This document shows, piece after piece, positions 28,529 through 42,387 of a DNA stretch of 64,000 nt; the first letter of the stretch is position 1; each line of letters opens with the position of its first letter. The stretch is from Anseranas semipalmata. Lineage: Eukaryota > Chordata > Aves > Anseriformes > Anseranatidae. Location of the stretch: positions 186,001-250,000 of the forward strand of contig VXAA01004289.1 in the NCBI GenBank assembly GCA_013399115.1, read 5' to 3'. Under the pieces are notes generated by a model. It saw nothing but the letters and a program-made list of their open reading frames with translations. It searched no databases and was not told the DNA's origin. The position numbers and the translations under genes were made by a program.

Positions 28529-29628
28529 AGGGCTAAATGAACACATTTCTCTCACAACATAAATTCCCACATGCCAATATACACAATCATGTATTTAATA
28601 CATTCACTTTTTGATTAAAAAAGCTAAGAAAGCTAATATCCCCATCTTGCAAATTACTGCATTGATTTAAACATGTATCAACTTAAACACACATCACTAG
28701 ATTCATGTAACAGTTTGTAGGATCCTAAAACACAAGGAAGACAATATATGCAGTCACTAGCAGATTGGTGCATTTGTTTTACTCTTTATAAATGAGCTGG
28801 CTTTCCTGCAGCTCTAATTGTGTACCTGTTCTCATTTTTGTTGCAACTGTCAGTAAAAACTTTGATTATCACTAGTGAAACACTAATGAAATCAGGCACC
28901 ATATTAAAAGGGGTCTGCATCAGGAAGAAACTGGAAAGACCTGTAAGGTTTGGACACAAAAGATGAAGGGAAGCTGTTTGTTTTTTGTAAAATCACTCTC
29001 CAAATTTTGATATTCTCTTTTTCTTTCTAAACCATTAGTTTGAATGTGTGTTTACAAATTTCCAAATAGATGTACTATCATCTACTGCTATATTAAATCT
29101 GGACAGTAAATTTCTTCTTGAAACTGTCTATTCATGATCACTATTAGAAACTAGATGCTGCAGTATCACTCATTAAATACAGATTTTCCTTTCGGAAAGA
29201 CCTAGTACTTTCCAGAAGTCCTAATAGGTTAGCATTGCTGTCTTTCATACTCTCCTCATGAAAGTTTGGTAGATACTGGTGTTCAGTATATTAACAGAGA
29301 GAACACATTAAAAAAACAACCAACTCAAACCACTACCTGCAACAAAAAATGTTAGATGCTTCTTCTTGTTTTTGTTGTTTTTGCTGTTGTAGTTTTGTTT
29401 TATCCTACTATTTGTTTGTCTTACTATAAAACAGTCAGTTTTCCTATAACAACAATACATTGTTAACTCCTCTGAAAGGAATATGCCCTTTCTTCTAATG
29501 ATTTCTTAGTTCTGTAGGATGTGTGCACATACACACCAGAGGAAGCATATGGCAAAGACTGAGTGTCCTGAAAACAGGAGTAATGTAGTGTATGACAGAG
29601 CTTTTGAAGAGCTCTCTCCAACCTCACT

Positions 29629-29643
29629 CTGTGTGTGTGTGCA

Positions 29644-29674
<31 letters not shown>
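29629..29674. repeat. TG microsatellite with one interruption
   Basis: A TG run is broken by GCATGC near 29641 and then continues for about 14 units. Confidence 0.97.
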
Positions 29675-30295
29675 AGCAGCTCTTTGGGGATGTTAATCAT
29701 TAATTGAAAGACACCCTGGCAATGGCTCTGTTTCAGGTTGGTCAAAGATTGCTGATAAGAACAGCAGTAAACAATTGAATAGCCACATTACTAGAACAAC
29801 GGCAGCCATGTATGCAGAAACAATGAAAAGCATACAGCACAGGAAGACACAGACATTTTCTCATATGTTACACAAAGTTAACATGTTGAGATCCACACGG
29901 AACTTTTTTAAGGACTTCTGTTTGAATAAGACAAAACTCATAGCTTTTAAGATTTTAAATATCTGAGAGTGCTGTTTCTCCTAGTCATTGGAACAAGATC
30001 AGCGTCTCCATATGGTGTGCTGTCTTGCTGTTTGGCACAGTGTAGCTGCGGAAAGGTTACAACTAAGTCAAACCTTATTCTTCAGATCATTTCACCTGTT
30101 CTCTTCCAAATGTAGAAAGCTAATGGCCAACTAAGATTAATCTTGGCATCTCAAGACTTTTGTGTATGAATAAGTAAAGTGTTTTGTATCAGGAAATGAG
30201 TAGAATGTTAATTATGTTCAAAGAATAATGCATAACGCAGAAAGTAACAGATCGAGAGGAGAATATGGTTTATAAATCTTACATCAACCTGTCTT

Positions 30296-30318
30296 TGTGT
30301 GTGTGTGTGTGTGTGTGT
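30296..30318. repeat. TG microsatellite
   Basis: About 11 TG units, 0.6 kb from the previous TG run. Confidence 0.97.
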
Positions 30319-33300
30319 ATGCATGTATACTCACCTACATGAACTTGTGTGTCTGTATATGTATTCACCTCTAATGGTGTAATACTTCTTGTTTACAATC
30401 TACAGTATTACAGAGCTCCAGAGTACAATTTAAATAAAACAGCTACCAAAAATAAAAAAATAGTTGAACCTCAGGCCTTAAAATCTAACTATTAATTGTT
30501 TGCATTTAATTTGATTCCATTTCATTAATTTTCCCCACCTTCTTCTTTTGAAGGATCACCTTTTAAATGTGTAAAACAGGTCTACACAAAATTCACTAAT
30601 GACTTCTATCACACAGTCAGTGGGAGACAGGCATATATATACAAGGCAGACATTCAAAGGACAAAAGACATATTTTATAGGTTAGAAAACATGCAGTATT
30701 ATCAGACAAAAATACTAGGTGACAACTCTATCTATAGACAACATGAAACTGGAACAACATATAAGACATTGAGCTCTTACTACACTTGCAATGAGTTATG
30801 AGTGCTGTCCATTAGCAGCAAGTAGCTTCGATTTGCGTGGTCAGGACTACTGGTAAAAACTGAGTGGCAGGTGGTAGATGTCCAAAATTGGAAAGTAAAA
30901 TGGTGAGTAAAAACATGGACTGTGGCAAGAGTGATGAAACGCAGGCTGCCAGCAATTTTTCTCTCTCACTTGCAGACTGATGTGTCTGGCTATAGCTCAG
31001 ATGAATGTGTTGACCTCCAGCGTATGAGTGAGATCTCTACAGATCCTCTCAATTACCTGGCATTAAAATATTTATTCATGAGTATGCTAGGTGGAAGGGA
31101 CAATATTATTTTGTGTAAGGCAAATACCTTCATTGTTAAGTAACCTCTTTCTTCTTTTTGGTTATTGGACTGTGTATTGGTAAGAAGCAAACAATATGGT
31201 TTAAATCTTTGTCAGGCAGGGAAGGTCATTAAAACTGCAAACCCAGAAAGCAATTACACCTGTATTTTTTCCCATTTTAGGGAGTATTTAGGTTCTACTA
31301 ATGTCACTTGTGTGTTGTGAGAGGAGACTGCCAATAATTACTTCTTTATTCATTTTTAGTTGGACAGGATGTACTCCATGGCCAAGAAAGCACGGCTATC
31401 TATCACAGGCCAACATGTTTGGAGATGATTTGACCTAGTATCAAATAAGAAAAAACAATTGATCAGGCCCATTTTGTCTTTGTCTTGTTTCTGATGTGCT
31501 AAGTCATTGCATCAAAGAAAGGTCCTGAATGTGCATGACAGTCTATGTGATAATCTTACAGTTATAGAGTAAGATTAAATATTGAAGTATCCTTCCTTTG
31601 CAGGAAGAAGTAGGGTATTCACCATGGCAACAAAGAATGGAGGTGATAATTGATCAAAAAAAAATGTTGCATCACTTGTTTGAACAATATTTAACATATG
31701 GACTGCTTGTAAACTCAATGAGGGTAAGTGAAGGTAAAGGAGATCTGCGGGTAACATTATAAATTGGTGTTTTCTGTTTAATTCAGGTCCTGAGCTGAGT
31801 TCCAGATTCACTAATATGTCTCTGCTAATTCCACATCACTACTTGATCCCTGTCTTGCCAAACTGCACACTAAAGTCTATCTTTTCATGCTGTGTTTCCT
31901 GAACTAACAGCATTGGAAAGTACTAATTCAGGCAAATACTTTATATTTTACAGTGAATTTAATGAACAAGAAGGTAGGGAATGCAGAGGAAAAACAGTCT
32001 TTCAGACTTATTTTATTCTGGAATATGATTACTGAACATGTGTTTTCTTTCAAGACTGTGGAGGAAGTGGAGCATTGCTGTTTTCACTTCTTGTGTCTTT
32101 AACCCCCTGAGTGCAAGGATTCATTTTTAACCTTCTGATTGAAATTTCAATTGCATTTCCAGGTTACTAAACAGGAAACATGGCTTGTAGCTATACTAGC
32201 ATGATATCATCTTGTTTAGGTAAAGAGGTGTAACCTGATGTAAACATCTCTCTTGGACTAATGAAGATCATTTTAAAACTCACAATGGGGAAGAAAGCTT
32301 CAGTCCCGCACACAGAGACTGTCTGTATGGGGGGCTGAGGACTATACTATATTGCTAAGAATTGGAATTAGCAGTAATGTCTCAAGAACAGACCCAGGCA
32401 GTTACATGAAGATAAGGCTCCATTGTTGTAGAAAAAGAAAAGAGCAGAGAATAGTATTTCCTCCAAATGGAGCTGAGCTAAGTGCACAGATAAGAAGATT
32501 CCTCCATATGTCCACTCACTGCACTGCAACAGCTGAAGGAGCCAGTCAAGGGCCATTCTGAGAGAAGACTCCTCCTTCTACAAGTTCAGCCTTCTGCATA
32601 TGTATGGAAATGTGGAGTCTCACTCCCTCAAAAAGTGTGATTGTCTGAAGGACTTTGTTTTCCACCTTGGTTTAAGAAGAGGGAACCAAATTCTAATGGT
32701 GTGTGTCAAATCTGATTGCTGAATGTTACTATGAAGTCAGAAGCAAGTGAGAGCATGAGCACTGAATTTTAACTCTTTATAGCTGGCCCTCTGGTAAGAA
32801 ATGCAATTTAGGATGAAATTAATAGAATGGCATGAAAACAAAGAGAGTAAATGTTGACTTAAAGTCTTAGGCTGCCCCACTTTTCTAGCAGGATGACTAG
32901 TGGACCCATCAGGAAGGAGGTCTAACACTTTTTCATCTGTGGCTAGTGTTGCAATACATGCCTTTGGAAGGGTACCAGCTAAAAGCAAGCAAGAAGGAAG
33001 AAGGCTTCCCCATATATCATCCATTAGCAATCCCCTTCAGCACTCCAGAAACCATGAAACTCCTGGTTCCCTTGTTAGGAGTATGTACTCAGCAATCAAT
33101 GCAATGCATACCAAATGTTGTAGTGCATGCTTCTAACTGACAAGGTACTAACATGACTATAGGCAACCTGGTTAAAATGTACAAACACAATGAATAATAT
33201 GATTTCAAGAAAAAAAGAGTCTGCTAAGTCAAGCTCTTCTATTGAACCTGTCATGAGTAAAACTAACAAAAATAAAATTTATATGGCAAAAATCAAAACA

Positions 33301-36195
33301 TGTCATCTGTTTTGCTGGCAGTTTTCAAATTTTAAAATAGCTGACGACCATGGTAAATACCGTTATAAATGCTGTCTGTCTTCCCTGTCATTAGGGGCCA
33401 TTGTACTTTTTGTCAATGCTGTCACTGGCATGCGTCTTTCAGCTTTACAGGAGAAGGGCACGAGACCCTGTATCCTACTTCAACTTAGACTGAAAGAATT
33501 TTCCAGTTAGTTGTCAGTCAGTTCAGGGACCAAAACAGACAAAAAAACTGTTTTGACTATGTGTGTTTGTTAGCTCTGATACAGAAACACTATCAAATTC
33601 ATTCTCTGTGTGTATATAACACAGTTATGTTGCCACATAAGGCAGTATATGGTATTCTCTTTTGAAGGTATATGCAAATGACCTCTTAATTATAGGCATA
33701 CCAGGGACCTACGTAGGCCACTAATTTACTCTTTGTGTGAGATAGAAATGAACAAAGATAGAAGGGAAGTGAAATTCCTACTGCCCAATATGTATTACTT
33801 GATATCACCTCAGAAGTTGCAAAAAATATGTATTCACTGAAGACCAGACAAATCATTTCTGCTTATAACCTAAGTAACATTTGTATCCAGATCTCCAAAG
33901 AACAATTTTTTTCTGTTTCCGACTGTGGGTTACAAGTATCTAACCAAGTATTTATAGCTTGAAATTGCATTCACTCCTTTTGTCTTTATGGGATAAATCT
34001 TTACTGCATTCAAGCCCAAACCACTTGATTGTTCAAACAGCTTTAATGCTGGCTCACACACTAGTTCAAATATGTTGAGCCAACTGGCTCACCAGCTAGG
34101 GAGATTCTAGCTTTAGGTTTTATTTAATATGGTGGAAATATTTGTGGATTTTCTTTCTCTTTGTTCTCTTCTGTTTACTTTTTCAACTCTTTCCTAACCA
34201 GTATTCTCTTTTATTCATTTTACTAGCTTAGAACATTCACTCTAATCCTGGACCATGCAAGATCCATGTTGCTGGGCACTTTGTTTGTCTTTACTGATCT
34301 CTGCTGTTGCTATATTCCAAGTACAATGCAGGTTCTCAGGCTGCTCAATTCATTATATCCAGACTTAACCATATACTTATGTTGTGGCCAGGGCTTAGGA
34401 TAAGAACTAGCATTGCAAACAGCGTAATTTTAAAAGTAATGAGATTTTAGTGCATTAACCTTGAACTGGAACCCTCAAGAGTTGAATCTTACTGTTCTGT
34501 GGCTCATTTCCTCCACAGTGATCAGGTGGCATGATGCATTGGATCTGGATGTTCTTCGGTATTACATACAGAGTTGGACAGAATATACTACTTGAAGAGG
34601 ACAGTGCATAGCAAGACAACGTAATGTTACCATTGCTGTTGAGGTAATGAGATGTACAGAGGCTTCAGATTTCAAAATAAAACATAAAGTAAACACAAGG
34701 AGGTGGATGCATGCAACTAATGAATGGCACAGAGAAGTAGGGCCAAAGTCAAATTCAATTCTCATGAGGGAAAACAGCCTTGAAATAATATTAAGACTCT
34801 GACTAGTGGACAAAAGCCACAGATGTAAAACTAAGGCCAGTATTTTATTCTTAGAAACCTGGTGAAAAATAATTCTTCCTCCCCCCTTTTTAAACATCAT
34901 TTAGACATTTAAAAGAGATGTTTAAGTCATATTTAAATACACAATATTTTATGTCAGACATTTTGACTGTTTTATGTTGTAAAATCAACATACTTCCTGA
35001 ACTTTTTTTTGTGTGTGTGTGATACCATATTTTAATTATCAACATAAAAAAAATGCCCACTAGTTTTCAATATTCATGCTTTTTTAATTTAGCTCATTTT
35101 ATCATTTGTTAATAGCACAAAACCACACCTCGGGCTAATTTTTTGGTGCTACAATGTAAGCACAGGCATTTGTTCAAAACTGAAAAATGTAACTTCTAAA
35201 TTCAGTAAATTAAACAGTGAACTTTAAATGTAATAAATAGTCCTGTTTGGTCTGTCTTTTACAGACTCTTTCAGTATGACTAGGAAGATAACTGACAAAA
35301 TGCAATGATAGATATCACTACCCAAAAGTAAGTAGTTCTCACATATGAGAAAGACAGAAAAATTAAGGAAAAATCTATCTTACCATACATTGACCTTATC
35401 TGAAAGCCTAATTTCTTTGGTAATGATTCAGCCAACAAATAAAAGTTGTCAGACATAATTAGAAAAAGTACTGACAAATTTTCACTTACATTTTATACCA
35501 AATTTGTTCTTTGAAACTTGAAACCGTAGATAGTTCACCAGCTGATACAAACTGTCTTAGCTTCACTGAAAGCAATGCCAGTTTCTGTCATCAGTGGATC
35601 TACCCTTTTTGTCTACTAATTTTATAGATGTATGTATGTTTTACTTTTAATGCTAACACTTTAAAGAGATCTGATAACATTTTACAAGGCAGTAGGACTG
35701 GTGGGGATGTCTTTATTGCAATCCAGAACAATTCATAGCATACGGCTTAGAAGGAACATATTTACTACCATTTACTCTCCATCCTTACACTTGGTCTCAT
35801 AAAGATATCACCACTCCCCACAGACTTGGCACAGTTTCTTTCTTAATGGCTTTTCAGAAAGATGTTTGAAAGTGTTAAATGGTGAGATATCTCTAGGATA
35901 TTAAAAATCAGCTGAGTAAATGGTTGTATGAAGGAATGTATAAACTGTGAGATTAATTCAGGTGTTTTTAGTATTGCTTTTCTTTGTTTTTATATTGTTT
36001 AAAAAAAAATGTTTTGAGAGATTTTAATTACGCTATACTCTACACTGAAGTTCTGACCTGACTAAATTCAGTAGGTGGCATTCTGTGACAGAGAAATATG
36101 TATTAGAAATGTAAATATCAAACAAAGTGTAAATACCAAACAAACTTTTCTGACAGCATCTTACTTTTCATGTAATTCACTGGCTTGATTCTTCC

Positions 36196-37058
36196 TTTAT
36201 TCATACTTACAATAACATAAATACTGGTTTGTGTAGATTCACACCTGGAATCAGACACATTCACTTTTTTAAAATGGGAAAAATATTCCACATGCCACAA
36301 ATGAGAAGAAAACAAAAATTTTCTTCTGGAGAACCAGCAGCAAAGAGTGGAATTGCTTTGCTGTTTACTCATTATGGGCTTTTCATGTCCCTGTGATAAC
36401 TGTTGCCTTCTCCTCAACAAATACAGAGTGTAGTTGGTAATCTTTACTTTTGATTGAATCTACTGAAAGTGGTTTCCCAACAAAGAGGCACTGACACTCC
36501 TGTTCATACCTGTGGCTTAAAATGAGGGAAATTTTTATCAATAACCTCAGCCATAGAAGGTCAATATTCTCAGTACTGATGCAGGCTATACAGATTCCTG
36601 ATTAATGCTGCATGCATTGATACATGTAAGATTAACATTCCCTGCACCAATACTGCTAAGTGACTTGCATATCTGTAGTGTTACAAAAGCTCATAATGCG
36701 ATGGCCAATTTAGCATGTATTTTTAAATAATATGACTGCTTGCATTTTAAGTCTCTAAATATCATGATGTTTTTTGTCTTCCTAGACATGTCACTGAAAA
36801 TGGTTTAAGAGGTAGCTTTGCAGTTTGAAGTTAAATGAAGTGGTTTTAAATAGCAAAGTATGCAAGCAAACAAAAGTGAAATCTAAAACTTTCGTACAGT
36901 GGTTTCTAAATCTCTGCCACTCTACAGTCTCTTCTGTGTTTGATTTCTGCAATCCTAGCACTCTGATAAGCATTGAGAATCTGAAGCCTTTGCACCATCA
37001 AACAGGTGAGTTGACATTTGTACAAAGAACGAAATAAATAGTAAATGGCTTTTTCCAG
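36196..37058 (-). other. SV2C: SV2C 3' UTR, proximal part (end uncertain)
   Basis: Sequence directly after the SV2C stop must begin the 3' UTR. The first AATAAA that I see on the minus strand is at 36196-36201, about 860 bases past the stop, but no clear GU-rich element follows it. The UTR may extend much further: other minus-strand AATAAA hexamers lie at 35710-35715, 28510-28515, 27311-27316 and 27278-27283. Which of these is used cannot be decided by reading. Confidence 0.4.
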
Positions 37059-37242
37059 TTACATCAACACCTGGGTTCTTGTGTCAGGAAGTCGAAGTCC
37101 TACCAGACCTCCACATACCAGAACAGTAGAAGCAAGGAGAATAGGGATTGCTTTGGTGATACCAACAAGGGAACCAAATATTAAGTTTCCAAGTACAGCT
37201 GCTGCTTTGCATAGTGCATTCAAAAAGCCAAAGCCTGTTGCC
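37059..37242 (-). CDS. SV2C: SV2C terminal coding exon, helices 11 and 12 and stop
   Basis: The exon begins in the split arginine codon and reads ATGFGFLNALCKAAAVLGNL, then IFGSLVGITKAIPILLASTV, and ends LVCGGLVGLRLPDTRTQVLM before a TAA stop at 37059-37061. These are the last two membrane helices and the short cytoplasmic tail. The DTRTQVLM end is the feature that best separates SV2C from SV2A and SV2B. The acceptor is TTCTTCTAG. No damage is visible, so the locus looks like a live gene. Confidence 0.96.
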
Positions 37243-37855
37243 CTAGAAGAAAAAAACAACACAGAATAAAGTTAAAAAGGAATGTAGGAGTAAAAACCTT
37301 TGAAACATATCCTCAGTGGGAATAAATCAGTATAGCCCCAATACCTTAAATATAATTTATAACAATGAAATCAGCATTTTATTCTGCTCCCTCAGGGACA
37401 AAAATGTGAAATGAATGATTGAATAGGTAACTTTGTACCTTCACACACGAACAAAGGACCTGCAAATGGAAATTCAGTAACATTTAAAATGCTGGACTTG
37501 TAGACAAGAGGTGGGAAATCTGTCAAGAGTTACATGGTGATTTCAGAAGGAGGTCACCAAAATAAAAGGATAAGCATCTCGGGATACTGAATATAAATTG
37601 ATTTCTTACAGGTGGTATACATGTTCAATTAGTGCTTTCTGTAAAGGCTAATGAGACCTCTAGTAATGGCTATCTCTTAGAGGCAAAGAGAATGAGGCTT
37701 TAAAAAAACCCTGCTTGGTGAAGAAGAGATATTGGAGAAACTTCAGAGAAAAGGGAAAGGAAATAGATTGCCAACAGAAAACATAACACAGGCAACTCAG
37801 AGGGGCTTTTGCTTTGTAGAGGTATGATTTTAGTAATATTTGGTAGCCAGTGTGT

Positions 37856-37992
37856 AGATCACAGAATCACAGAACCATTTAGGTTGCAAAAGATCTCCAA
37901 GATCATCTCTTCCAACCTATAACCTAACACTACCAAGTCCACCACTAAACCATGTCACTAAGCTCTACATCTACACTTCTTTTGAATACACG
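37856..37992 (-). mobile_element. Short CR1 3' fragment
   Basis: Two TCACAGAA octamers are followed by ACCATTTAGGTTGCAAAAGA and by ACCATGTCACTAAG near the end. This is the order of the CR1 3' terminal region in reverse complement. Only about 135 bases remain, inside the last SV2C intron. Confidence 0.8.
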
Positions 37993-38629
37993 TATTATGC
38001 AAACTGCTATCATTTTAATAAAATGTGTTTTGACATGATTCATAGTTTCAAATTAAATTTGTCCTAAGAAAAGTGTCCTAACAAAATCATCTGTACAATG
38101 GTAGAATCTCTAACATTTCTCAAGTCTCTAGGAAGTGAAAGGGAGAAGAACTATGTGGAGCTCACACTGTACTCACTGGGACAAAATAATAAGAATCGGG
38201 ACAACAGAAACTTTTTCTCAGAACAAAGCATTTCTTTCTTGTTAATATTAACTATCACCATTAGAAGGAAAAAGCCCCCCAGACCAAACAGAAGGGACTG
38301 ACAGAAATACTAATGGACTGAGTGACTGAAAGTTTACTTAGTTATTGTACTCAGTTAGTTAGTTATTGTAAGTTACTTAGTTATTATACTATGTAAAGGA
38401 ATGGAAGTCCTATGCTCATATGCAGTCTGTAATACTAGGAAATAACTATGATGAACTTCTGCTACTGTGGATCTTTAAAAGCATCCCAGAGAATCAACCT
38501 GAAGTAAGCAGACTTGATCTCAACTGAGAGCAAGGTTACAACTGTCAGGTTTCTCAAGGTTCTTCACAGAAATATTTTTATTTTGAAAAAGCAAACCTAA
38601 CAAGGGAGAAGACTTCCTCTCCCTCAGAC

Positions 38630-39440
38630 AACTAATGGACGTAGCCGCAGCCCACAGTGTCACTAGTTTATCTTTTCTTCGGCAAATCCAGTCACCGATC
38701 TTAATAAAGTTGATCAGTCAGGCCCTTTGGTGTCCTACATCCAAGTCGCATCCCATAGGAAAGGTAAAAGCTTCTGTGTAGAATAGCTCACCAGGATATT
38801 GGGGTTTGTAGCATTAGCCATGTCCTGACTGTATCTGATATGCGGTGCTTCAGAATTATACCAGTCTGTAAGAGACAGGCCTCAGGTGACTGTGTTGTGA
38901 GTCCAGGTGGCTGCCACCCCGAGGGACAGACAGGGGGAGGCCATGGGGAGGGGCCTGGTGTCACTCCTCTTGGTCTGCCCTAAGAGTTGTGGAAAAGTCC
39001 TGGTGTCTCAACCGCTTCCAGAGCCAAGGCCAATAAACAGGGGCACGTACAAATCTGTGGGGGGACTTGCTCTACACCAGCTACCCCCATCAGCAGGTCC
39101 GATGCTGGATCCAGGACTGGTGGTCTCTCTCCCTTTCTCTCCTTTTCTCTCTCTTTCTCTGTCTCTCTATTTCTCCTTCCCTCAAGGCTGCCAAGTAACA
39201 CTAGACCTACCTTGATTTCCCGTAAAGATGCATAGCTCGGGTGGATATAACCGTGTTGAGAGTGCCAGCCCTAACAAAATATTTGTTCTCTGTCTTTCTA
39301 TTAAAGTTGATGTTTATGCACAGAGCTTGAGTGTTATCTCACCTTAGTCCACACCGAGAGGATGTGTGAATCTGAATCATCACCCTCCCCTGCCCCGGGT
39401 GGGACATAACACGTTTGAGGACGCTGCACCAAAAGAATAC
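38630..39440. mobile_element. Probable LTR-retroelement remnant (boundaries uncertain)
   Basis: This block stands out from the AT-rich intron by many CpG dinucleotides (for example in CCGAGG, CACGTAC, TCCGATG, CTCGGG, CCCGGG), by two closely similar poly(A)-signal motifs, AATAAAGTTGAT at 38703-38714 and ATTAAAGTTGAT at 39300-39311, and by a further AATAAA near 39032. Such spacing and base composition suggest one or two LTR-derived segments. No gag, pol or env protein motif is visible, I could not find flanking target duplications or a sure TG...CA pair, and no primer-binding site was recognised, so the class is open. Confidence 0.4.
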
Positions 39441-42367
39441 TGAAGGTAGGTCTGTATCCTTCTGGTATATTTCCAAATGGCTCTGGTTTGCTCTAAGAAG
39501 CTGAAGTGTAGTTAATCCATAGAGTCAACTTCAGAATCATTTGAAGTAATGGTACTATGACTGCCAAATTCTTGGATCAGTTAACAGGATGTTTGCAAAA
39601 TAGAATTAAGATATATTAATTAAGACTAGTTAATATAGCTTCAAAAGGTTTTTATCAGTTAATATTAAATACTCATTTGTCCATGGTTGCATACCAAAGT
39701 CAACCTCTTTATCTAAAACATTTCTTAAGGAAGTGAAATGATAAAAGCGGATACTTACTGTTCAAGTGTTAGGTCTGTGTATTGTGTGCCTTTTCTCACC
39801 TCAGGACAAGATACAAGTTAGTCTCTTTTGCTGTGTGATTATAACCACGATATATTTACTAGAACTTTGGCTATATGTCTCTTGTAATGGACAACTGTGT
39901 TTTGGTCTCTTTACAATATCTGAGATTTAGCAAGGTAATACTTATTTTGCTTGAAGTAATCATAATTCCTCTTTGTGCAATACATTGTACCCATGCAGAT
40001 ATTGCCTGAAAAGAAACATCATTGATATCTAGGGAAGGAGAGGCAGGTCATTTGGATAGCAGAGCAGAAACTATCCAGGAAACACGTGTTGAAAAAAAAA
40101 ATTAGCAGAAGGGCCTCTAATATGCTTCTTGAATGGTCAAAACCATTAAAGACTAATTTTTCTAAATTTGATTAAACCTGCAGTACTTATATAATACGTA
40201 GTGCCAAAAAAGCTAAACTCGCACTTGGAGGCAACCATCTTCAAAATGACATGCTCTGTTGCCTGACAGTGCAGACCAGTGAGGTTTGTCTGAGAGGGCA
40301 CTGCGGAAAGTAGCAGATGAGGAGTCTTTGGAAGTGTTGCTTGAGAACCTTCATGACAAGGAAAAATTTGCAGCAGTTCCTTGAAAATATCTTCCGCAGA
40401 GGAGGAATGATTAATTTTAGGAAGACTTTTGGAGAAATCAGTCCAAAGAAGGACTGGGACATGTATTGAAGGAAGTAGTGAAGAGCCACCCTACTGGAGC
40501 AATCATTCACAGCCTATGATAAAGTGTCTACCACAGACACATTTGTACTAGCAGTCCAGACTAAGATAAGCATCAGCAGTGTACCTCAAAGAAGCGGACC
40601 AGAGTGGGAAAAAGCTCCTGACAGCGAAGGAGCTTCAGACTGATGTATCTTCTGGGGTGAACAAGAGTGGAGAAAGGAAGGAGGAGCAGGTAGAGGAAAG
40701 ACTATGGTAAAAAAGACTTTACCACAAACTTGTAGGAAATGGTTAAAGACAACACAGTCAGCTTAGAAAACAGAGTTTATCTGATAGGATAACTAACAGC
40801 TAGGATAACTAACAACAGCTACTTTGAAAAAGTCAGGGGAAGAAAGAGGAAAAGAGTCAGAACTGTTCCAGTTTCAGCCTTGTTTATAAACATAATGTAT
40901 TTCTAAAGTTACAGTGGTAACTGGTTGCAATCAGTGTCTGCAGACATAAATACAATTTTTTTGGCTGCCAATATTGGTGTAAAACCAAACTTGCCCCCAG
41001 ATAACAGTAACAGGAAAAAACAGTGTTCATATAAAGAAAACAGACAATTAGTTATCAACAGCCTCAGTATATTCAGAGAGATACCAGAACTCTCAAAAGA
41101 AAACATAGATTTAGCTAATACAAATTTGGATAGATATGGACAGGAAATCTTTGGAAAGGCAATCCTACAAAACATATGGGGATGCTTTACTTACACTCCT
41201 TGGTGTTTTATGCTATGTTATAAAGGTAAGTTGTTTCACAGATGCTATTTGCTTATGTCAACTAGTGTTAACGGGGCTCTGAATATTATTTTCTGAGTAA
41301 TTTGGACCATTTATTTTCATGCATTGGGCTCTACAGGTAGCCTATTCAGGGCTGCCACTACAATCAAGATATATTATCAGTTATATATCCAGGATTCCCA
41401 TATTGGGAGTTAAGCTAATTTTGTAATACAACATCTCTTATATCTGAGCAAAATTAAGGTAATTTGTTGGCACTGAAAATCCAGTTCTGCTTTGTAAAAT
41501 TGATTTATTCAAATTTTCCAATTGTAAGGTGTATTAAATAGTCTAATCTCATTAATATTATGAAATTATAAAAAAAAAGAGAGAGAGAAAGATAAAGCCC
41601 ATTTTTATTGCCCTTGGCTGTCCTGATGATACAAACCAAAAAAGCTAACCAAAAGAAGTTCAGTCTTTTGATCTTTAAGCAGTTTTCAGGCATGTCCTTT
41701 TGCGTAAAACATGCATATGATTTTGCCTGGTCATTTAATGTAGCAATAACAGCAAGATTTTTAGAGACTTAAGAAAAATGTTTACTTACACAGTTGTTGA
41801 GACCTGTACCTGAAAAGCACTATCACTGTTCAACCTGCTGCCCTTATATCCTTCAATTTTAGAATGGTGTTTGAATGTGATTTGTTGTGCACCACTAAGA
41901 ATGAAAAAATTGACTAAACTCTTGAGATATAGAGATGGCAAATTCATACCTGTAGGTTTATAAATGCCCATAGCCATGCAGTATATATGTGCTGCAATAC
42001 ACAGACACATGAGAGCAGTCTGCTCTTGCAGCACTAATACAAACTTTGCAACAGTTTTTCAGGAAAGTACTAGTGTACAGAAAGTCTGCAAACGATCAAA
42101 GATTTATGATGTGTCATCTCAGGAACACAAATTAGGAGAAAAAGATACAAAAGCGTAAGGCCATTACTAAATACACCGATCTACACTACGTTGATCAGTT
42201 ACTGGGCAAATCACTGGCATAAGAATATCTTTTTGACTCTGTCAACAATCTTCATTACTGGTCAAGAGAGTTGGTAGCAAGAACCCCTTGTTCTGTTAGA
42301 GAATGTCAATAAACCTTTCAGGCACAATCAGTAAGTCAGTGCTGGTGAATCAATTTGGGCTTTCCTT

Positions 42368-42387
42368 AAAAAAAAAAAAAAAAAAAA
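42368..42387. repeat. Run of 20 A
   Basis: A homopolymer in the last SV2C intron. No retroposed gene body is recognised next to it. Confidence 0.95.

Larger units (their letters stand above)
24863..36195. other. AT-rich, CR1-free flank downstream of SV2C
   Basis: No protein gene is supported. The stretch holds five simple repeats, the 17-bp hairpin and several minus-strand poly(A) hexamers. The lack of any recognisable CR1 over 13 kb, including the 3' UTR next to the SV2C stop, contrasts with the five copies in the next 24 kb and is compatible with a long 3' UTR. Confidence 0.55.

Noticed and set aside
40241..40720. Possible gene fragment with open frames on both strands
   Set aside because: I could not match either strand to a known protein or repeat; several stops interrupt the plus strand.
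41957..42020. Possible extra exon in the last SV2C intron (minus strand, ending before GTATGA)
   Set aside because: The acceptor lacks a pyrimidine tract, and the peptide does not match any SV2 sequence. The gene is complete without it.
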